Shown: in pieces, positions 7,209 to 16,351 of the stretch
How positions within the stretch are numbered: the first letter of the stretch is position 1
Layout: the number at the start of each line of letters is the position of its first letter
Assembly (NCBI RefSeq): GCF_014697355.1
Contig: NZ_JACJRQ010000061.1
Span: 1-41,559 of the forward strand
Length of the DNA stretch: 41,559 bases
Origin: Nostoc calcicola FACHB-3891
GTDB lineage: Bacteria; Cyanobacteriota; Cyanobacteriia; Cyanobacteriales; Nostocaceae
Reading direction: 5' to 3'
Translations under genes and position numbers: made by a program
The notes under the pieces: generated by a model
The model's input: only the letters and a program-made list of their open reading frames with translations
Told to the model about the DNA's origin: nothing
The model's database searches: none

Positions 7209-8909
7209 ATGCCAGATAGCGATCGCATTCCCTTAATGTTTCAAGCTCAATTACCAAACCGGGGAAAAATACACTATTCTCGTGAATCAGAAACAGTTTA
7301 TCAATGGGTTGAACAGTGGCTAGAAAGTTGTCCTCCTGTTCCTAATACCGTTGTAGAAGAAAACGTTCCTCTATGGAAGCGTACTCAAAATAAATCCACA
7401 GTAAAAATGCCTGGTTTCAGTCGTAAAATTCAAACTAACGAATATACGATTAGCTGGCGTTTAGTAACAAACAGCGGACAAGATGAAGGTTTTATTCGGC
7501 CTGTCATCGGTGCTAAAGGGTTACCTTTTTATCCAGGTTCAAGCATGAAAGGTGCATTCCTGAGAGTTTGTCCCAAGGAACTGCAAGGAGAATATTGTGG
7601 TGAAGAAATTACAGAAAATGGACAAACTAAGACTAAACCAGGAATTTTACGCTTTCATGGCGCATATCCTTTAGATATGTCTTGGGGAAATAAAAGCCGC
7701 CTTGTTGATATCATTCATTCTCAACAAAAACGTCAAGTAGAAGAGGATGTTACCACTACAGCTAATCCTCAAATATCTCTCTATCAAGCTACATTACAAT
7801 TTGGTATTTCCAGCACAAAACATTTAGAACCAGCAGACTGGAAACAGATTTGGGATATTTGGGAAAAAGCTTTAGGAATTGGAATTGGCTCTAGAGTAAG
7901 TGCTGGTTATGGCCAATTTACTAAAACTATTGATAATACAGATAAAGTTATCCTTTCTGTTCATCTCACTGGACAAGGGTTAACTTCTCAATTATTAAAT
8001 GGAAACCCAGAATTCCGTCCCAATATGTTTAAAGCCGCATTAAGGGGACATACTCTCAGACTACTTGCAGGAATTACTGATGAAGTCACAGCAAAAAGAA
8101 TTACTCAAGAACTTTGGGGGGGAATTGATAACGGTACTTTTGTAGGAAAGTTAGGTATTAACTTTATTGCTGAAGAACTTAACATAGGTAAACACACATA
8201 TAATCCTGCTGCAAAAAGACCAACTTCAATGTCTACTTATGACTTAAAAGCAGGAAAACTAGATATTCTTTATATCGGGAATTCCAGTAAAGAAAAAACT
8301 AAATTTAAAAAAATCGTCACTCAAATAATTAAATTTTCCGTCTTGCTAGGAGGATTTGGTAAATCTTGGCGGAGGGTTGACCATCGGATATTTTATCCTC
8401 AATATTTCCGTAATAATGATAAACCTATGATTGGTTGTCATTGGGAATTTACAGAAAAATCAGAGGAATTATATTTAACTTGTGCAAAACTAGACACTGG
8501 CAACATATATAAATTTTTACAAGACATCCGACAAAATTTAATAAACTTGTTGGAATTACCAAATGCTAATTACATTCCCAATTGGCGAGAAGCTTGGCAT
8601 CCTAACAAAGTACAAGTCTGGGCAAGAATTGGTAAAACTAGCGAAGCTGTCGAATGGTTTCATGGAGCTTATTCAAATAATCAGACTATCAAAAGAACAG
8701 ATTTAACAGGTAAAATTAATCCGACTAAAGTAGGACGTATTTGGCATCGCATGTATCCCAGATATGTCATGAAAGATGGAAATTTACAAACAACTAATCA
8801 ATATGTAGAGTTGTTAACAATTTTTCCTGACGATTCTCAAAACACGCAAGATTTTCTCCAGTTCTTAAACAACGATAAAAAATTTATTAAAATATTTCCC
8901 CAAGGATAA
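7209..8909 (+). CDS. cmr6: Cmr6 RAMP protein with a fused Cmr1-like domain
   Basis: The start at 7209 follows AAGGAGAG by 4-5 nt; an open frame from 7134 overlaps cmr5 and lacks this signal. Residues 1 to about 235 look like Cmr6, with GAKGLPFYPGSSMKGAFLR and a terminal glycine-rich loop GSRVSAGYGQF. Residues from about 250 to 566 form a second RAMP-like half that starts with LTGQGL...FRPNMFKAALRG, which resembles the FRP.S.RG.LR signature of Cmr1. At 566 residues it is about twice a normal Cmr6, and the operon has no separate cmr1. A Cmr6-Cmr1 fusion is the simplest reading. The fusion is inferred by eye. Confidence 0.8.
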   Translation: MPDSDRIPLMFQAQLPNRGKIHYSRESETVYQWVEQWLESCPPVPNTVVEENVPLWKRTQNKSTVKMPGFSRKIQTNEYTISWRLVTNSGQDEGFIRPVIGAKGLPFYPGSSMKGAFLRVCPKELQGEYCGEEITENGQTKTKPGILRFHGAYPLDMSWGNKSRLVDIIHSQQKRQVEEDVTTTANPQISLYQATLQFGISSTKHLEPADWKQIWDIWEKALGIGIGSRVSAGYGQFTKTIDNTDKVILSVHLTGQGLTSQLLNGNPEFRPNMFKAALRGHTLRLLAGITDEVTAKRITQELWGGIDNGTFVGKLGINFIAEELNIGKHTYNPAAKRPTSMSTYDLKAGKLDILYIGNSSKEKTKFKKIVTQIIKFSVLLGGFGKSWRRVDHRIFYPQYFRNNDKPMIGCHWEFTEKSEELYLTCAKLDTGNIYKFLQDIRQNLINLLELPNANYIPNWREAWHPNKVQVWARIGKTSEAVEWFHGAYSNNQTIKRTDLTGKINPTKVGRIWHRMYPRYVMKDGNLQTTNQYVELLTIFPDDSQNTQDFLQFLNNDKKFIKIFPQG

Positions 8910-8915
8910 TTAATC

Positions 8916-10292
8916 ATGAACATTTGGATTGTCACAACTGGTAATAGTGATGTGCAGCTAAAACATGATTATGATAAGAGTAAATGGCAGAAACGTTATA
9001 GAGATATTAGGAGCCAATTATCTAATCATTTGTTTGAGCCATCTCGTCCGAAAAATGCCCGTACTGAAGAACCTTATATTCTTCCTGCAAGAGTTATGGG
9101 TATGGTTTATAGTTCTGCTTTAGACGATGAAACTTACCAAAATTTACACTTTCCCCTCCTTGATACTTTCACGAAAGGTTTACAAGGTAAAAATCGACCT
9201 GATAAAATTTTTGTGATTTTAACCAATCAAGAAAACGTATTCTCCACCAAAGATCAAACAGATTATAAATGTCCTTATTGGCAAGATACCTGCACACTTG
9301 AGCCAATTTTAGAGAAGTATTTTCAAAAAGTATTTCCTCAATTAAAATTTAATGACGACATTAAACCTTTAGAACTGAAACCAGAGTCTAAAGAACAAGG
9401 TCTTGACAATTGGGAGAAATGTTTAATATTAGTACAGCGAGAAATATCTGGCTTACCAATTAATAAAAGTGCAAAAATTTATGTAAGTCATCAGGCTGGA
9501 ACTCCTGCAATTTCTTCAGCAGTTCAGTTTGCATCTTTGGCAAAATTTGATAAGCAAGTTAAGTTTTTAGTAAGCAATGAATACGAACAAGGTAATCCTA
9601 TTCATATTCCCAGTTCAAATTATTTAAAAGGAATTAAATTACAGGAAGCTCAAGCATTATTAGAACGGTATGACTATTCAGGGGTTCAAGAAATATTAAC
9701 TAATATTTGGCAAAATAGAGAAGAACCATTAAATCATGACGAACAGAAAATTAATGAATTGCTGACAATAGCTATTTCTTGGAACCGTGCCAAATTTGAA
9801 GATTTTGCTAAAGCTAGGGGTAAAATCGCTGAAGAACGCATCCAAAAATGGTGGTGGACAGGCTATGAAGCTGCTTATTTAGCAGTTGTGCGTTTAGAAC
9901 AGGGAAACACTGTTGATGCACTGTTTCACAGTTTCCGTGCTGTAGAAGGTCTTATTCGATACAAGGCTGGCTCGACAACAGAAGGTATTGCTAATTTAAT
10001 TCCTAAAATCTTACCAAATTGGCAGTCAAACCGAGATATGGAAATATTTAAGGAGCATACCACAAAACAGAGAAATATTTTATTTCATCGCTTATCAGGT
10101 TTAAAAGAACAAGAATTATTTGAAGCTTGGAACACTTCAAATAAAGATAGAGAAAACTGGAAAAAAAGTATTTTAAATTGTTTAAATTTTATTTGTGGAG
10201 AAAAATTTACCTCATTAAAAAAAGCTAGTCTCATGCACGACGTAGAGCAGGAATTACAAACATCAATTAGTAGTTACGAATTAAAAATTTAA
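8916..10292 (+). CDS. CARF-HEPN ribonuclease (Csm6/Csx1-like)
   Basis: The N-terminal half is a CARF domain: the opening strand IWIVTTGNSDVQL and the second nucleotide-binding loop SHQAGTPAISSAVQFA are both typical. The C-terminal half is helical and has the HEPN RNase signature R-x4-H at R386-H391 (RNILFH), preceded by HSFRAVEGLIRY. Proteins of this design are unfolded into action by cyclic oligoadenylate made by Cas10 and then cut RNA non-specifically. The start lies 6 bp after cmr6, so it is the last gene of the operon. I cannot tell which oligoadenylate size it senses. Confidence 0.85.
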   Translation: MNIWIVTTGNSDVQLKHDYDKSKWQKRYRDIRSQLSNHLFEPSRPKNARTEEPYILPARVMGMVYSSALDDETYQNLHFPLLDTFTKGLQGKNRPDKIFVILTNQENVFSTKDQTDYKCPYWQDTCTLEPILEKYFQKVFPQLKFNDDIKPLELKPESKEQGLDNWEKCLILVQREISGLPINKSAKIYVSHQAGTPAISSAVQFASLAKFDKQVKFLVSNEYEQGNPIHIPSSNYLKGIKLQEAQALLERYDYSGVQEILTNIWQNREEPLNHDEQKINELLTIAISWNRAKFEDFAKARGKIAEERIQKWWWTGYEAAYLAVVRLEQGNTVDALFHSFRAVEGLIRYKAGSTTEGIANLIPKILPNWQSNRDMEIFKEHTTKQRNILFHRLSGLKEQELFEAWNTSNKDRENWKKSILNCLNFICGEKFTSLKKASLMHDVEQELQTSISSYELKI

Positions 10293-10488
10293 AGAGTTTT
10301 TCACCACTCTGTGTTGTCCAAAGAAGTTAAATATCTCTGTACCGATAGTTTGAGCAATGCTCATCTCTCACTCACCAATGCTCAAGCCATATCTGAAAAG
10401 CGATCGCAAGCAAAACAACCATCAACTCCCACAACTGCGCCAAAATGACCGAAAATAATTGAGTCAAACCAACAGGAGTAAATTTATC

Positions 10489-10965
10489 ATGTCTCCCCTG
10501 CTAACAGCGATCGCCCGCCGATTCTTATGGAGTCTCACTCTCACAATACTCCTAACTTTTCTATTTCCTAGCCCTACCTGGGCTGCTTCCAGCTTGGGAC
10601 TTAATAACGGTTATCTGAGTGCTTGTCCAGCTTCCAACAACTGTGTTGTCAGTCAAAACGCAGATGACAAACACGCCATTGATGCGATCGCCTATCACGT
10701 AGATCGCAACGCAGCAAAAGAAACCTTACTCAAAGTTCTCACCGTTGTTCCCCGCACACAGGTTATCGAACAAACAGATAATTACATCCATGCTCTCTCC
10801 AAAAGCCGCATCTTTCAATTTATCGATGATGTGGAGTTTTATTTCCCTGCTGATGAATCAGTAATTCATGTGCGATCGGCATCTCGCGTGGGAGAATCCG
10901 ATCTCGGCGTTAATCGCAGACGTGTAGAACAAATTCGTTTAGCCCTACGCGATTTAAATATCTGA
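10489..10965 (+). CDS. DUF1499 family protein with signal peptide
   Basis: This is a 158-residue exported protein. The N-terminus (RRFLWSLTLTILLTFLF) followed by TWAAS is a signal peptide with an Ala-rich cleavage site. The mature part shows the DUF1499 pattern: LSACPASNNCVVSQ, a long middle, then DDVEFYFPADESVIHVRSAS and RVGESDLGVNRRRVEQIR. Function is unknown for the family. The ATG at 10489 was chosen over an in-frame TTG at 10459 because AGGAG lies upstream at 10473-10477 and the signal peptide begins there. It is separated from the CRISPR operon by about 195 bp, so it is probably not part of it. Confidence 0.8.
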   Translation: MSPLLTAIARRFLWSLTLTILLTFLFPSPTWAASSLGLNNGYLSACPASNNCVVSQNADDKHAIDAIAYHVDRNAAKETLLKVLTVVPRTQVIEQTDNYIHALSKSRIFQFIDDVEFYFPADESVIHVRSASRVGESDLGVNRRRVEQIRLALRDLNI

Positions 10966-10977
10966 TTTTACCGATTT

Positions 10978-11244
<267 letters not shown>

Positions 11245-11395
11245 ATAACTATCCCAGAGTGCTACAAAGAACGATCGCACATTACCTTATTGTCATAATG
11301 ACAATTATCTTGCTGAAGATGAACTCCTCCGCAAGTATGAAAAACTATATGACTTTTATAGAAGATTGGAACCTGGTGAGGTAAAGGTTATCGTA

Positions 11396-11537
11396 AGGGC
11401 ACAACATTAGACTTCTTGCATAAGTCGGGAAAAGGGGAAGGGGAAAGGGTTTGGTATTTTCCCTTTTCCCTTTCCCCTTTTCCCTTTTCCCACCTATTGC
11501 AAAAAGCACTTTTGCAATAGGTCTATTGTTGTGCCCC
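11396..11537. mobile_element. MITE (11408-11525) inserted in the centre of an older palindrome
   Basis: The inner 118-bp element starts TAGACTTCTTGCATAAG and ends CTTTTGCAATAGGTCTA. Its ends are inverted copies, and both carry TA, as expected for an IS630/Tc1-type target duplication. A second copy of the same family is at 39451-39794. The flanks, GGGCACAACA on the left and TGTTGTGCCC on the right, are inverted copies of each other. They match the dispersed GTGCCC hairpin family (1242-1262, 21403-21429), so the MITE appears to have landed in the loop of such a hairpin. The centre is G/A-rich then C/T-rich. No protein is encoded in 11281-11589. Confidence 0.7.
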
Positions 11538-11589
11538 TAACTGTGTACTTCATTTACCTGAAAAATTCTTGATTGCAGGATTCTAAATT

Positions 11590-12012
11590 TTACGAAAACC
11601 GATACAAAATATTTCCATTTTCACCCACTTCAAAAGAAGCATTTAGTTCCTTGGCTTTATCATCTAAATATTCTTTAGCTTTGTGGGTTGATATCTCGGC
11701 ATTTTTCGCCATTTGCAATACGGTTATCGTTCCAGAATTGCTCTCAACTAATTGTAAAAACACCGCCTGAAGATGCTTTTGTTCTGATTCCAGAAGTAAC
11801 CCTTTTTCTTTTTTGCTTTGCTGGACTAAAGACCAACTCAACCAACCTCCTATGAGTGTTGAGGGAACAGTCAAAATAGTTAAAGCAGCTACAGCATTTT
11901 CTTTATCTTTAGGGGTAGTTTTGGGATTAATAATATCCCAGAACATGGCCGCAGACAATGGAATGCCAAATAAGAGAAAACAAAATGCTAAAAACTTCTT
12001 AATTCTTTTCAT
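11590..12012 (-). CDS. Membrane protein with a cytoplasmic winged-helix-like tail
   Basis: 140 residues. Two hydrophobic helices are visible near the N-terminus (FLAFCFLLFGIPLSAAMF and LTILTVPSTLIGGWLSW). A charged helix (QQSKKEKGLLLESEQKH) follows. The rest, about 60 residues (FLQLVESNSGTITVLQMA through ISTHKAKEYLDDKAKEL), resembles a winged helix-turn-helix. A longer frame starts at a GTG at 12027; the ATG at 12012 has AAGG 5 nt upstream and is preferred. Function is unknown. A membrane-tethered regulator or sensor is possible but is only inference. Confidence 0.6.
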   Translation of the reverse strand: MKRIKKFLAFCFLLFGIPLSAAMFWDIINPKTTPKDKENAVAALTILTVPSTLIGGWLSWSLVQQSKKEKGLLLESEQKHLQAVFLQLVESNSGTITVLQMAKNAEISTHKAKEYLDDKAKELNASFEVGENGNILYRFS

Positions 12013-12183
12013 ATAACCTTGACTCACTTACTCATAAATATCCAATCTCTGAACTAATCAAAACTATTTTACTCCGTCATCTTTCTTCGTCTTCTCCATC
12101 ACGAGTTATCATTCCTTCGAGTCTGCATAGAGAAAATTAAAATTCAATCCAGTTCAAATAGAGCAACAAAACCTAATTGTAGA

Positions 12184-12201
12184 GACGCGATAAATCGCGT
12201 C
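12184..12201. repeat. Second copy of the GACGCGAT/ATCGCGTC palindrome
   Basis: Same element as at 2096-2113, with AA in the loop, in the 12013-12283 spacer upstream of the membrane-protein gene. The rest of this spacer shows nothing else I can name. Confidence 0.7.
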
Positions 12202-12283
12202 TTCCTTCCAAATGTATTGGTTTATATTATACAACGTATAATATAGTACGTCTTGTCTTCAAATATAGCCCAACCTGGTTTTG

Positions 12284-13162
12284 CTAGTTTTCCCGAACCA
12301 GTAAAACTGATTTCACGGGTCGCTTAATAGAATTTCCCTCTAAATCAATTTTTCCGTAAAACGTTTTACCCTTGTAATACAGTGAAGACGAACTACCGCC
12401 ATCTAAATTCATCGCCTTTTCGACACCAAGAGTTTTCATGAAATCTGCCAAGGCTGGTAAGGATATACCAGAGTTAGTTCTAGCTGAAGGTTTTTGAGCC
12501 ACCATGACTAAAACAATACTCCCATCATGAGTAATTCCTACAGCAGTTCTAGCATTGGGTTGGTTGCTACCAAGTGCATCTCGTTTATTGGCATTATCTA
12601 CAAAAGCTTCTTGTACTAAGGTGAGTTCTGGTAATAGGCGCGGGCCCGCACCTATGGAATCCACCAACTTACAACCTGCTGGCGTTGATTCATTGTGCAA
12701 AGCAATATCATATTTGACATTTTGACCGCATAGATAGCGACGGAATTCTGTACGGTTGAAAATTTCACCCAAGTATGGTTTTAAGTTGGGATTGTTTACT
12801 AAGCGATCGTTTTGCTTGGGGTCAGCTACCAATTTTCCTTGTATGATGACATAGGATGTAGATTTTTGGTTGGCTGGGTCAAAAAAACCTGCATTAAAAA
12901 TGGCGATCGCTCCATACTTCTGGGCAAATTCTTTTACAGTGCCTACTTTCTCTGATAATGCAGGAGTTACCAAAAATCCGCTATTAGCTGGAATCAATAG
13001 GATATGCGCTATAGTTTTGGGCAAGTTGCGCTGTTCATAGCGGATAGCTTGAGGTGGTGAAGCTGCAACAGTTGGTATTGACGTTGGCAAAGAACGCATA
13101 TTAAACCACAACACCATCCCCAAAGTAACCAATGTCCAACCCAGTAGCCAAATTTTCTTCAC
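12284..13162 (-). CDS. Phosphodiester glycosidase family protein (NAGPA/DUF2233)
   Basis: 292 residues with an N-terminal hydrophobic segment (IWLLGWTLVTLGMVLWF) that acts as signal peptide or anchor, so the protein is probably exported. Family motifs are clear: AIFNAGFFDPANQ, the central GAGPRLL, NARTAVGITHDGSIVLV and the C-terminal MNLDGGSSSSLYYKG. Family members cleave phosphodiester glycosides (for example GlcNAc-1-phosphodiester alpha-N-acetylglucosaminidase), but the bacterial substrate is usually unknown. It lies in the same direction as the P450 gene at 18965-20314. The Tn7-like element now separates the two, so they may once have been adjacent. Confidence 0.85.
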   Translation of the reverse strand: MKKIWLLGWTLVTLGMVLWFNMRSLPTSIPTVAASPPQAIRYEQRNLPKTIAHILLIPANSGFLVTPALSEKVGTVKEFAQKYGAIAIFNAGFFDPANQKSTSYVIIQGKLVADPKQNDRLVNNPNLKPYLGEIFNRTEFRRYLCGQNVKYDIALHNESTPAGCKLVDSIGAGPRLLPELTLVQEAFVDNANKRDALGSNQPNARTAVGITHDGSIVLVMVAQKPSARTNSGISLPALADFMKTLGVEKAMNLDGGSSSSLYYKGKTFYGKIDLEGNSIKRPVKSVLLVREN

Positions 13163-13240
13163 TTTTTACCCCCAAACAGAACTGCCATAGTTTTATGGAT
13201 GGTATCCATATAAACGTGTTTAACGTGAATTCGGGTTAAG

Positions 13241-13295
13241 TGTGACTTAAAGGAATTGTTTGCCGCAACGGCAAGCTTATCCTTTAATTAGACTC
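13241..13295 (+). repeat. Left terminal inverted repeat of the Tn7-like element
   Basis: It matches the right end at 54 of 55 positions. It contains a small palindrome, TTGCCG-CAA-CGGCAA (13260-13274), followed by GGCAAGCTTATCCTTTAATT, which is the likely terminal TnsB-binding site. The TTAAG duplication precedes it. Confidence 0.95.
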
Positions 13296-13410
13296 CAGCT
13301 TCTTGATACTTGAAACAGCAGACTGGTAGTTTAGGAGATAAAAAAGGCCGCAGTCTATATGCAATGCCGTCAAAATAAGCATAATTACTTAAAGATTTTT
13401 AAGGATAAAT

Positions 13411-13594
13411 GGCAAGCTTTTACCTAAATTTTGAACTCAAGGCAAAATTATAGTTTAAATAGAGTTATACACGGTTATCTTTGCTGCCACCGATGGTTGG
13501 AATTGCCAATTGTTATAAAAGTGCGATCATTTCAGTACCGAAGTAATTAAATGGTAAGATTGCCGAAAATCCCAAATTAAAGTAAAAGCTTGCC
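13411..13594. promoter_or_regulatory. Internal candidate TnsB-binding sites at the left end
   Basis: The motif GGCAAGCTT(T/A)T.CCTTAATT seen in the terminus (13270-13290) recurs at 13411-13431 (GGCAAGCTTTTACCTAAATT). It recurs on the opposite strand at 13574-13594, read as GGCAAGCTTTTACTTTAATT. A weaker copy, GAACTCAAGGCAAAATT, lies at about 13431-13447. The inverted copy lies only 30 bp before the tnsAB start, where TnsB binding could repress its own promoter. The 13296-13624 stretch holds no gene. Binding is inferred from repetition. Confidence 0.6.
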
Positions 13595-13624
13595 TTGAGT
13601 TCATTAGAGGTAGGTTGAGTTAAT

Positions 13625-16351
13625 ATGCTTAACACCCAAGAGTTTGATGAGTGGTGTCGCCGACTAAATTTACCAGAGGTGGCAAGAAACGTCATTTCTC
13701 AAATCCGTTCCACAGAACCAGTAAGGCAAGTAAAAAGCAACGGCGGTAACGTTAGTGGCAATTACTGTAGCCAAAAAATGGAGAAAACCCTACAATTCGA
13801 GTCACATAAAGTTGAACTACCAGGCATTGAAGAGTACGAGTATTCAGAAGATGTCTTGGAATTTTATGATCAACCCTATCGATTAACCCTAAAATTTCTC
13901 ACCAAAAAAGGGAAGTTAATCACAGTCACACACGTACCAGATTTTTTCGTCATTAGACAACAATCGGCTGGTTTTGAAGAGTGGAAACCTCAAGGTAAAT
14001 TAGAGAAATTATCTCTGTTACAACCTAATCGATACGTCAAAAACCAAGATGGACAATGGACTTGTCCGCCAGCTGAACAACAGGCTTTCCTTTTAGGTTG
14101 TTACTACCGGATTCGTTCTGACGCAGAAATTGATTGGATTAAGTATAGAAATCGTCAATTTCTCAAAAGTTATACCGAACAAAAATACCAAATCAGAAGC
14201 GAAATAGTTACTTTTATTAAAAGTCTAGTATTATCTCAACCCGGAATTACTTATTTCAAGCTACTCCAATACCAAAATATCAGCCCAGACGATATCAACG
14301 CCTTATTAGTTGCTGAAGAATTGTACATTGACCTCAGCGCGGCTCCTCTTGCCGAACCAGAAAAAGTACATATATTTCGCAATCAAGACACGGCTCTTGC
14401 TTATAGCCTAACGAGCAGTTCTCAAAACTTAACAGTGGCTAATTCCTTACAAATTATTGATGTAGCTGTTGGGAGTTGTTTTTGTTGGGATGGTCAACCG
14501 CTAACAGTGCTACACAATGGAGAAAGTCAAATTGTACTGCGGTCATCTAATTCTCTAATTCATTTAACACATTCAGAATTTGATCTATTGGTGCAGCGAG
14601 GCGAAATTATTGGTCTAAAAGTTCCTGAACAAATAGGAATTCACCCAGAAGCAATAGAGCGTTTTCTCAAAGCTAGTCCAGAAGCTTTAGCAGCAGCGAA
14701 TAACCGCTATCAAATCATTGAACCTTATCTACATGGACAGAAGCGAGAAAATGAAACCGTCCCCTTGCGGACTATTAGGAATTGGAAAGCCAAATTTCAA
14801 GCCGCTGAACAAAAATATTGTTGGGGCTACATTGGGTTAATAGATAATCACGCGGCTAAAGGTAATCATCTTCCGAAAATCTCACCCCTAGTTTGGGAAT
14901 TTATTGATGAAATTATCGAATCACATTATGAAACTCTTAAACAACGTGGGAAACTAGCAGTCTATGGAGTATTAAAGCAAGAATGGGAGAAAGCTGGTCG
15001 AATTGAACATCTACCCAGTTATGTTACTTTTTCTTCTAGAATTAAACAGCGTTCTGGCTACCAACAGACTAAAAAACGGCTCGGTTCTCGTGCTGCTTAT
15101 CAAAAATCAAACTTTTATTGGGAATTAGAATTTACCACACCTCGTCATGGTGACCGTCCTTTTGAAATTTGTCATATCGACCATACCCAACTAGATATTG
15201 AATTAGTTTGTTCCCGAACAGGTCGGAATTTGGGCAGACCTTGGGCTACGTTGTTAATTGATGCCAACAGCAGGCGTATCCTCGGTATCTACTTCACATT
15301 TGATGAACCGTCATACCGCTCCTGCATGATGGTACTGCGAATTTGTGTTCAACGCTTTTCTCGCTTCCCAGAAACGATTGTGGTAGATGGCGGAGTAGAA
15401 TTTGGTAGCACTTATTTTGAAACACTTCTGGCTGCCTTTGGATGTACTAAAAAGCAACGACCTGCTGCCAAAGCCAGGTTTGGTTCAGTCATTGAACGTA
15501 TTTTCGGAACTACTAATACTGAGTTTTTTTATAACTTAAAAGGCAACACCCAAATTACTAAAAATGTTCGGGTCGTTACGAAGGTAAATAATCCAAAAGG
15601 TCAAGCAGTTTGGACATTAGATGAACTCTATGAATATTTTTGTGCTTATAGTTATGAATTCTATGATTCTAAGGAACATCCGGCACTCTTACAAAGCCCA
15701 CGCCAAGCCTTTTTAGCTGGACTAGCTTTGAGTGGCTCTCGGACTCATAAAAAGATTTTGTACGACCAGAACTTTAAAATATTTACTCTGCCTTCAACAC
15801 CCAAAGGAACAGCAAAAGTTCAGCCAAGTCGAGGAGTAAAAATTAACTATCTTTATTATTGGGCAGTAGATGATTTGTTTATCAATCCAGAAGTTGAAGG
15901 CACAAATGTACCAGTGCGTTACGACCCTTTTGATATGGGAACTGCTTATGCATATGTCCAAGGACAATGGGTGCGCTGCATTTCTGATTATTACAAATCA
16001 TTTCACAATTGCTCAGAGCGAGAAGTCAAGCTAGCGAGCCAAGAATTGCACCGTTCCAGACAAAAAATATCTCAAGTAATTACGATTTCAGCTAAAGAAA
16101 AAGCAGCTTATTTAGAATCAGCTGAAGCTAAAGAAGTGTTGTTATTGCAACGACTGCATGACCTAGCGCGTTTAGATGTTCATTCCCTAATTGAAGGCGA
16201 ACGAGTTGGTCAAGACTATCCCCCAAATATTAGATTAACTCAAGAAAATTCCCTACCTGATGCCAATTTAAATGCTCCCAAAGATGAATCAGTTATTTTA
16301 GAGCAGTTAGAAAATATTGAACCTTATAAAAACGAGGAGTTGTGGAGATGA
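13625..16351 (+). CDS. tnsAB: TnsA-TnsB fusion transposase
   Basis: 908 residues join both strand-cutting enzymes of a Tn7-like system. The N-terminal part (about 50-200) looks like the TnsA restriction-type nuclease, with candidate catalytic residues E79 (DVLEFYDQP), D106 (HVPDFFV) and K121 (EEWKPQGK). The rest is a TnsB/Mu-type DDE integrase: helix-turn-helix region around 330-510, then D519 (CHIDHTQLD), D588 (VVDGGVEFG) and E624 (VIERIFGT), giving D-x68-D-x35-E. A Mu C-terminal beta-barrel and an acidic tail follow; the tail probably contacts TnsC. With both 5' and 3' cleavage present, cut-and-paste transposition is expected. The ATG at 13625 is the first in frame, and the stop overlaps tnsC (ATGA). 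Confidence 0.95.
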   Translation: MLNTQEFDEWCRRLNLPEVARNVISQIRSTEPVRQVKSNGGNVSGNYCSQKMEKTLQFESHKVELPGIEEYEYSEDVLEFYDQPYRLTLKFLTKKGKLITVTHVPDFFVIRQQSAGFEEWKPQGKLEKLSLLQPNRYVKNQDGQWTCPPAEQQAFLLGCYYRIRSDAEIDWIKYRNRQFLKSYTEQKYQIRSEIVTFIKSLVLSQPGITYFKLLQYQNISPDDINALLVAEELYIDLSAAPLAEPEKVHIFRNQDTALAYSLTSSSQNLTVANSLQIIDVAVGSCFCWDGQPLTVLHNGESQIVLRSSNSLIHLTHSEFDLLVQRGEIIGLKVPEQIGIHPEAIERFLKASPEALAAANNRYQIIEPYLHGQKRENETVPLRTIRNWKAKFQAAEQKYCWGYIGLIDNHAAKGNHLPKISPLVWEFIDEIIESHYETLKQRGKLAVYGVLKQEWEKAGRIEHLPSYVTFSSRIKQRSGYQQTKKRLGSRAAYQKSNFYWELEFTTPRHGDRPFEICHIDHTQLDIELVCSRTGRNLGRPWATLLIDANSRRILGIYFTFDEPSYRSCMMVLRICVQRFSRFPETIVVDGGVEFGSTYFETLLAAFGCTKKQRPAAKARFGSVIERIFGTTNTEFFYNLKGNTQITKNVRVVTKVNNPKGQAVWTLDELYEYFCAYSYEFYDSKEHPALLQSPRQAFLAGLALSGSRTHKKILYDQNFKIFTLPSTPKGTAKVQPSRGVKINYLYYWAVDDLFINPEVEGTNVPVRYDPFDMGTAYAYVQGQWVRCISDYYKSFHNCSEREVKLASQELHRSRQKISQVITISAKEKAAYLESAEAKEVLLLQRLHDLARLDVHSLIEGERVGQDYPPNIRLTQENSLPDANLNAPKDESVILEQLENIEPYKNEELWR

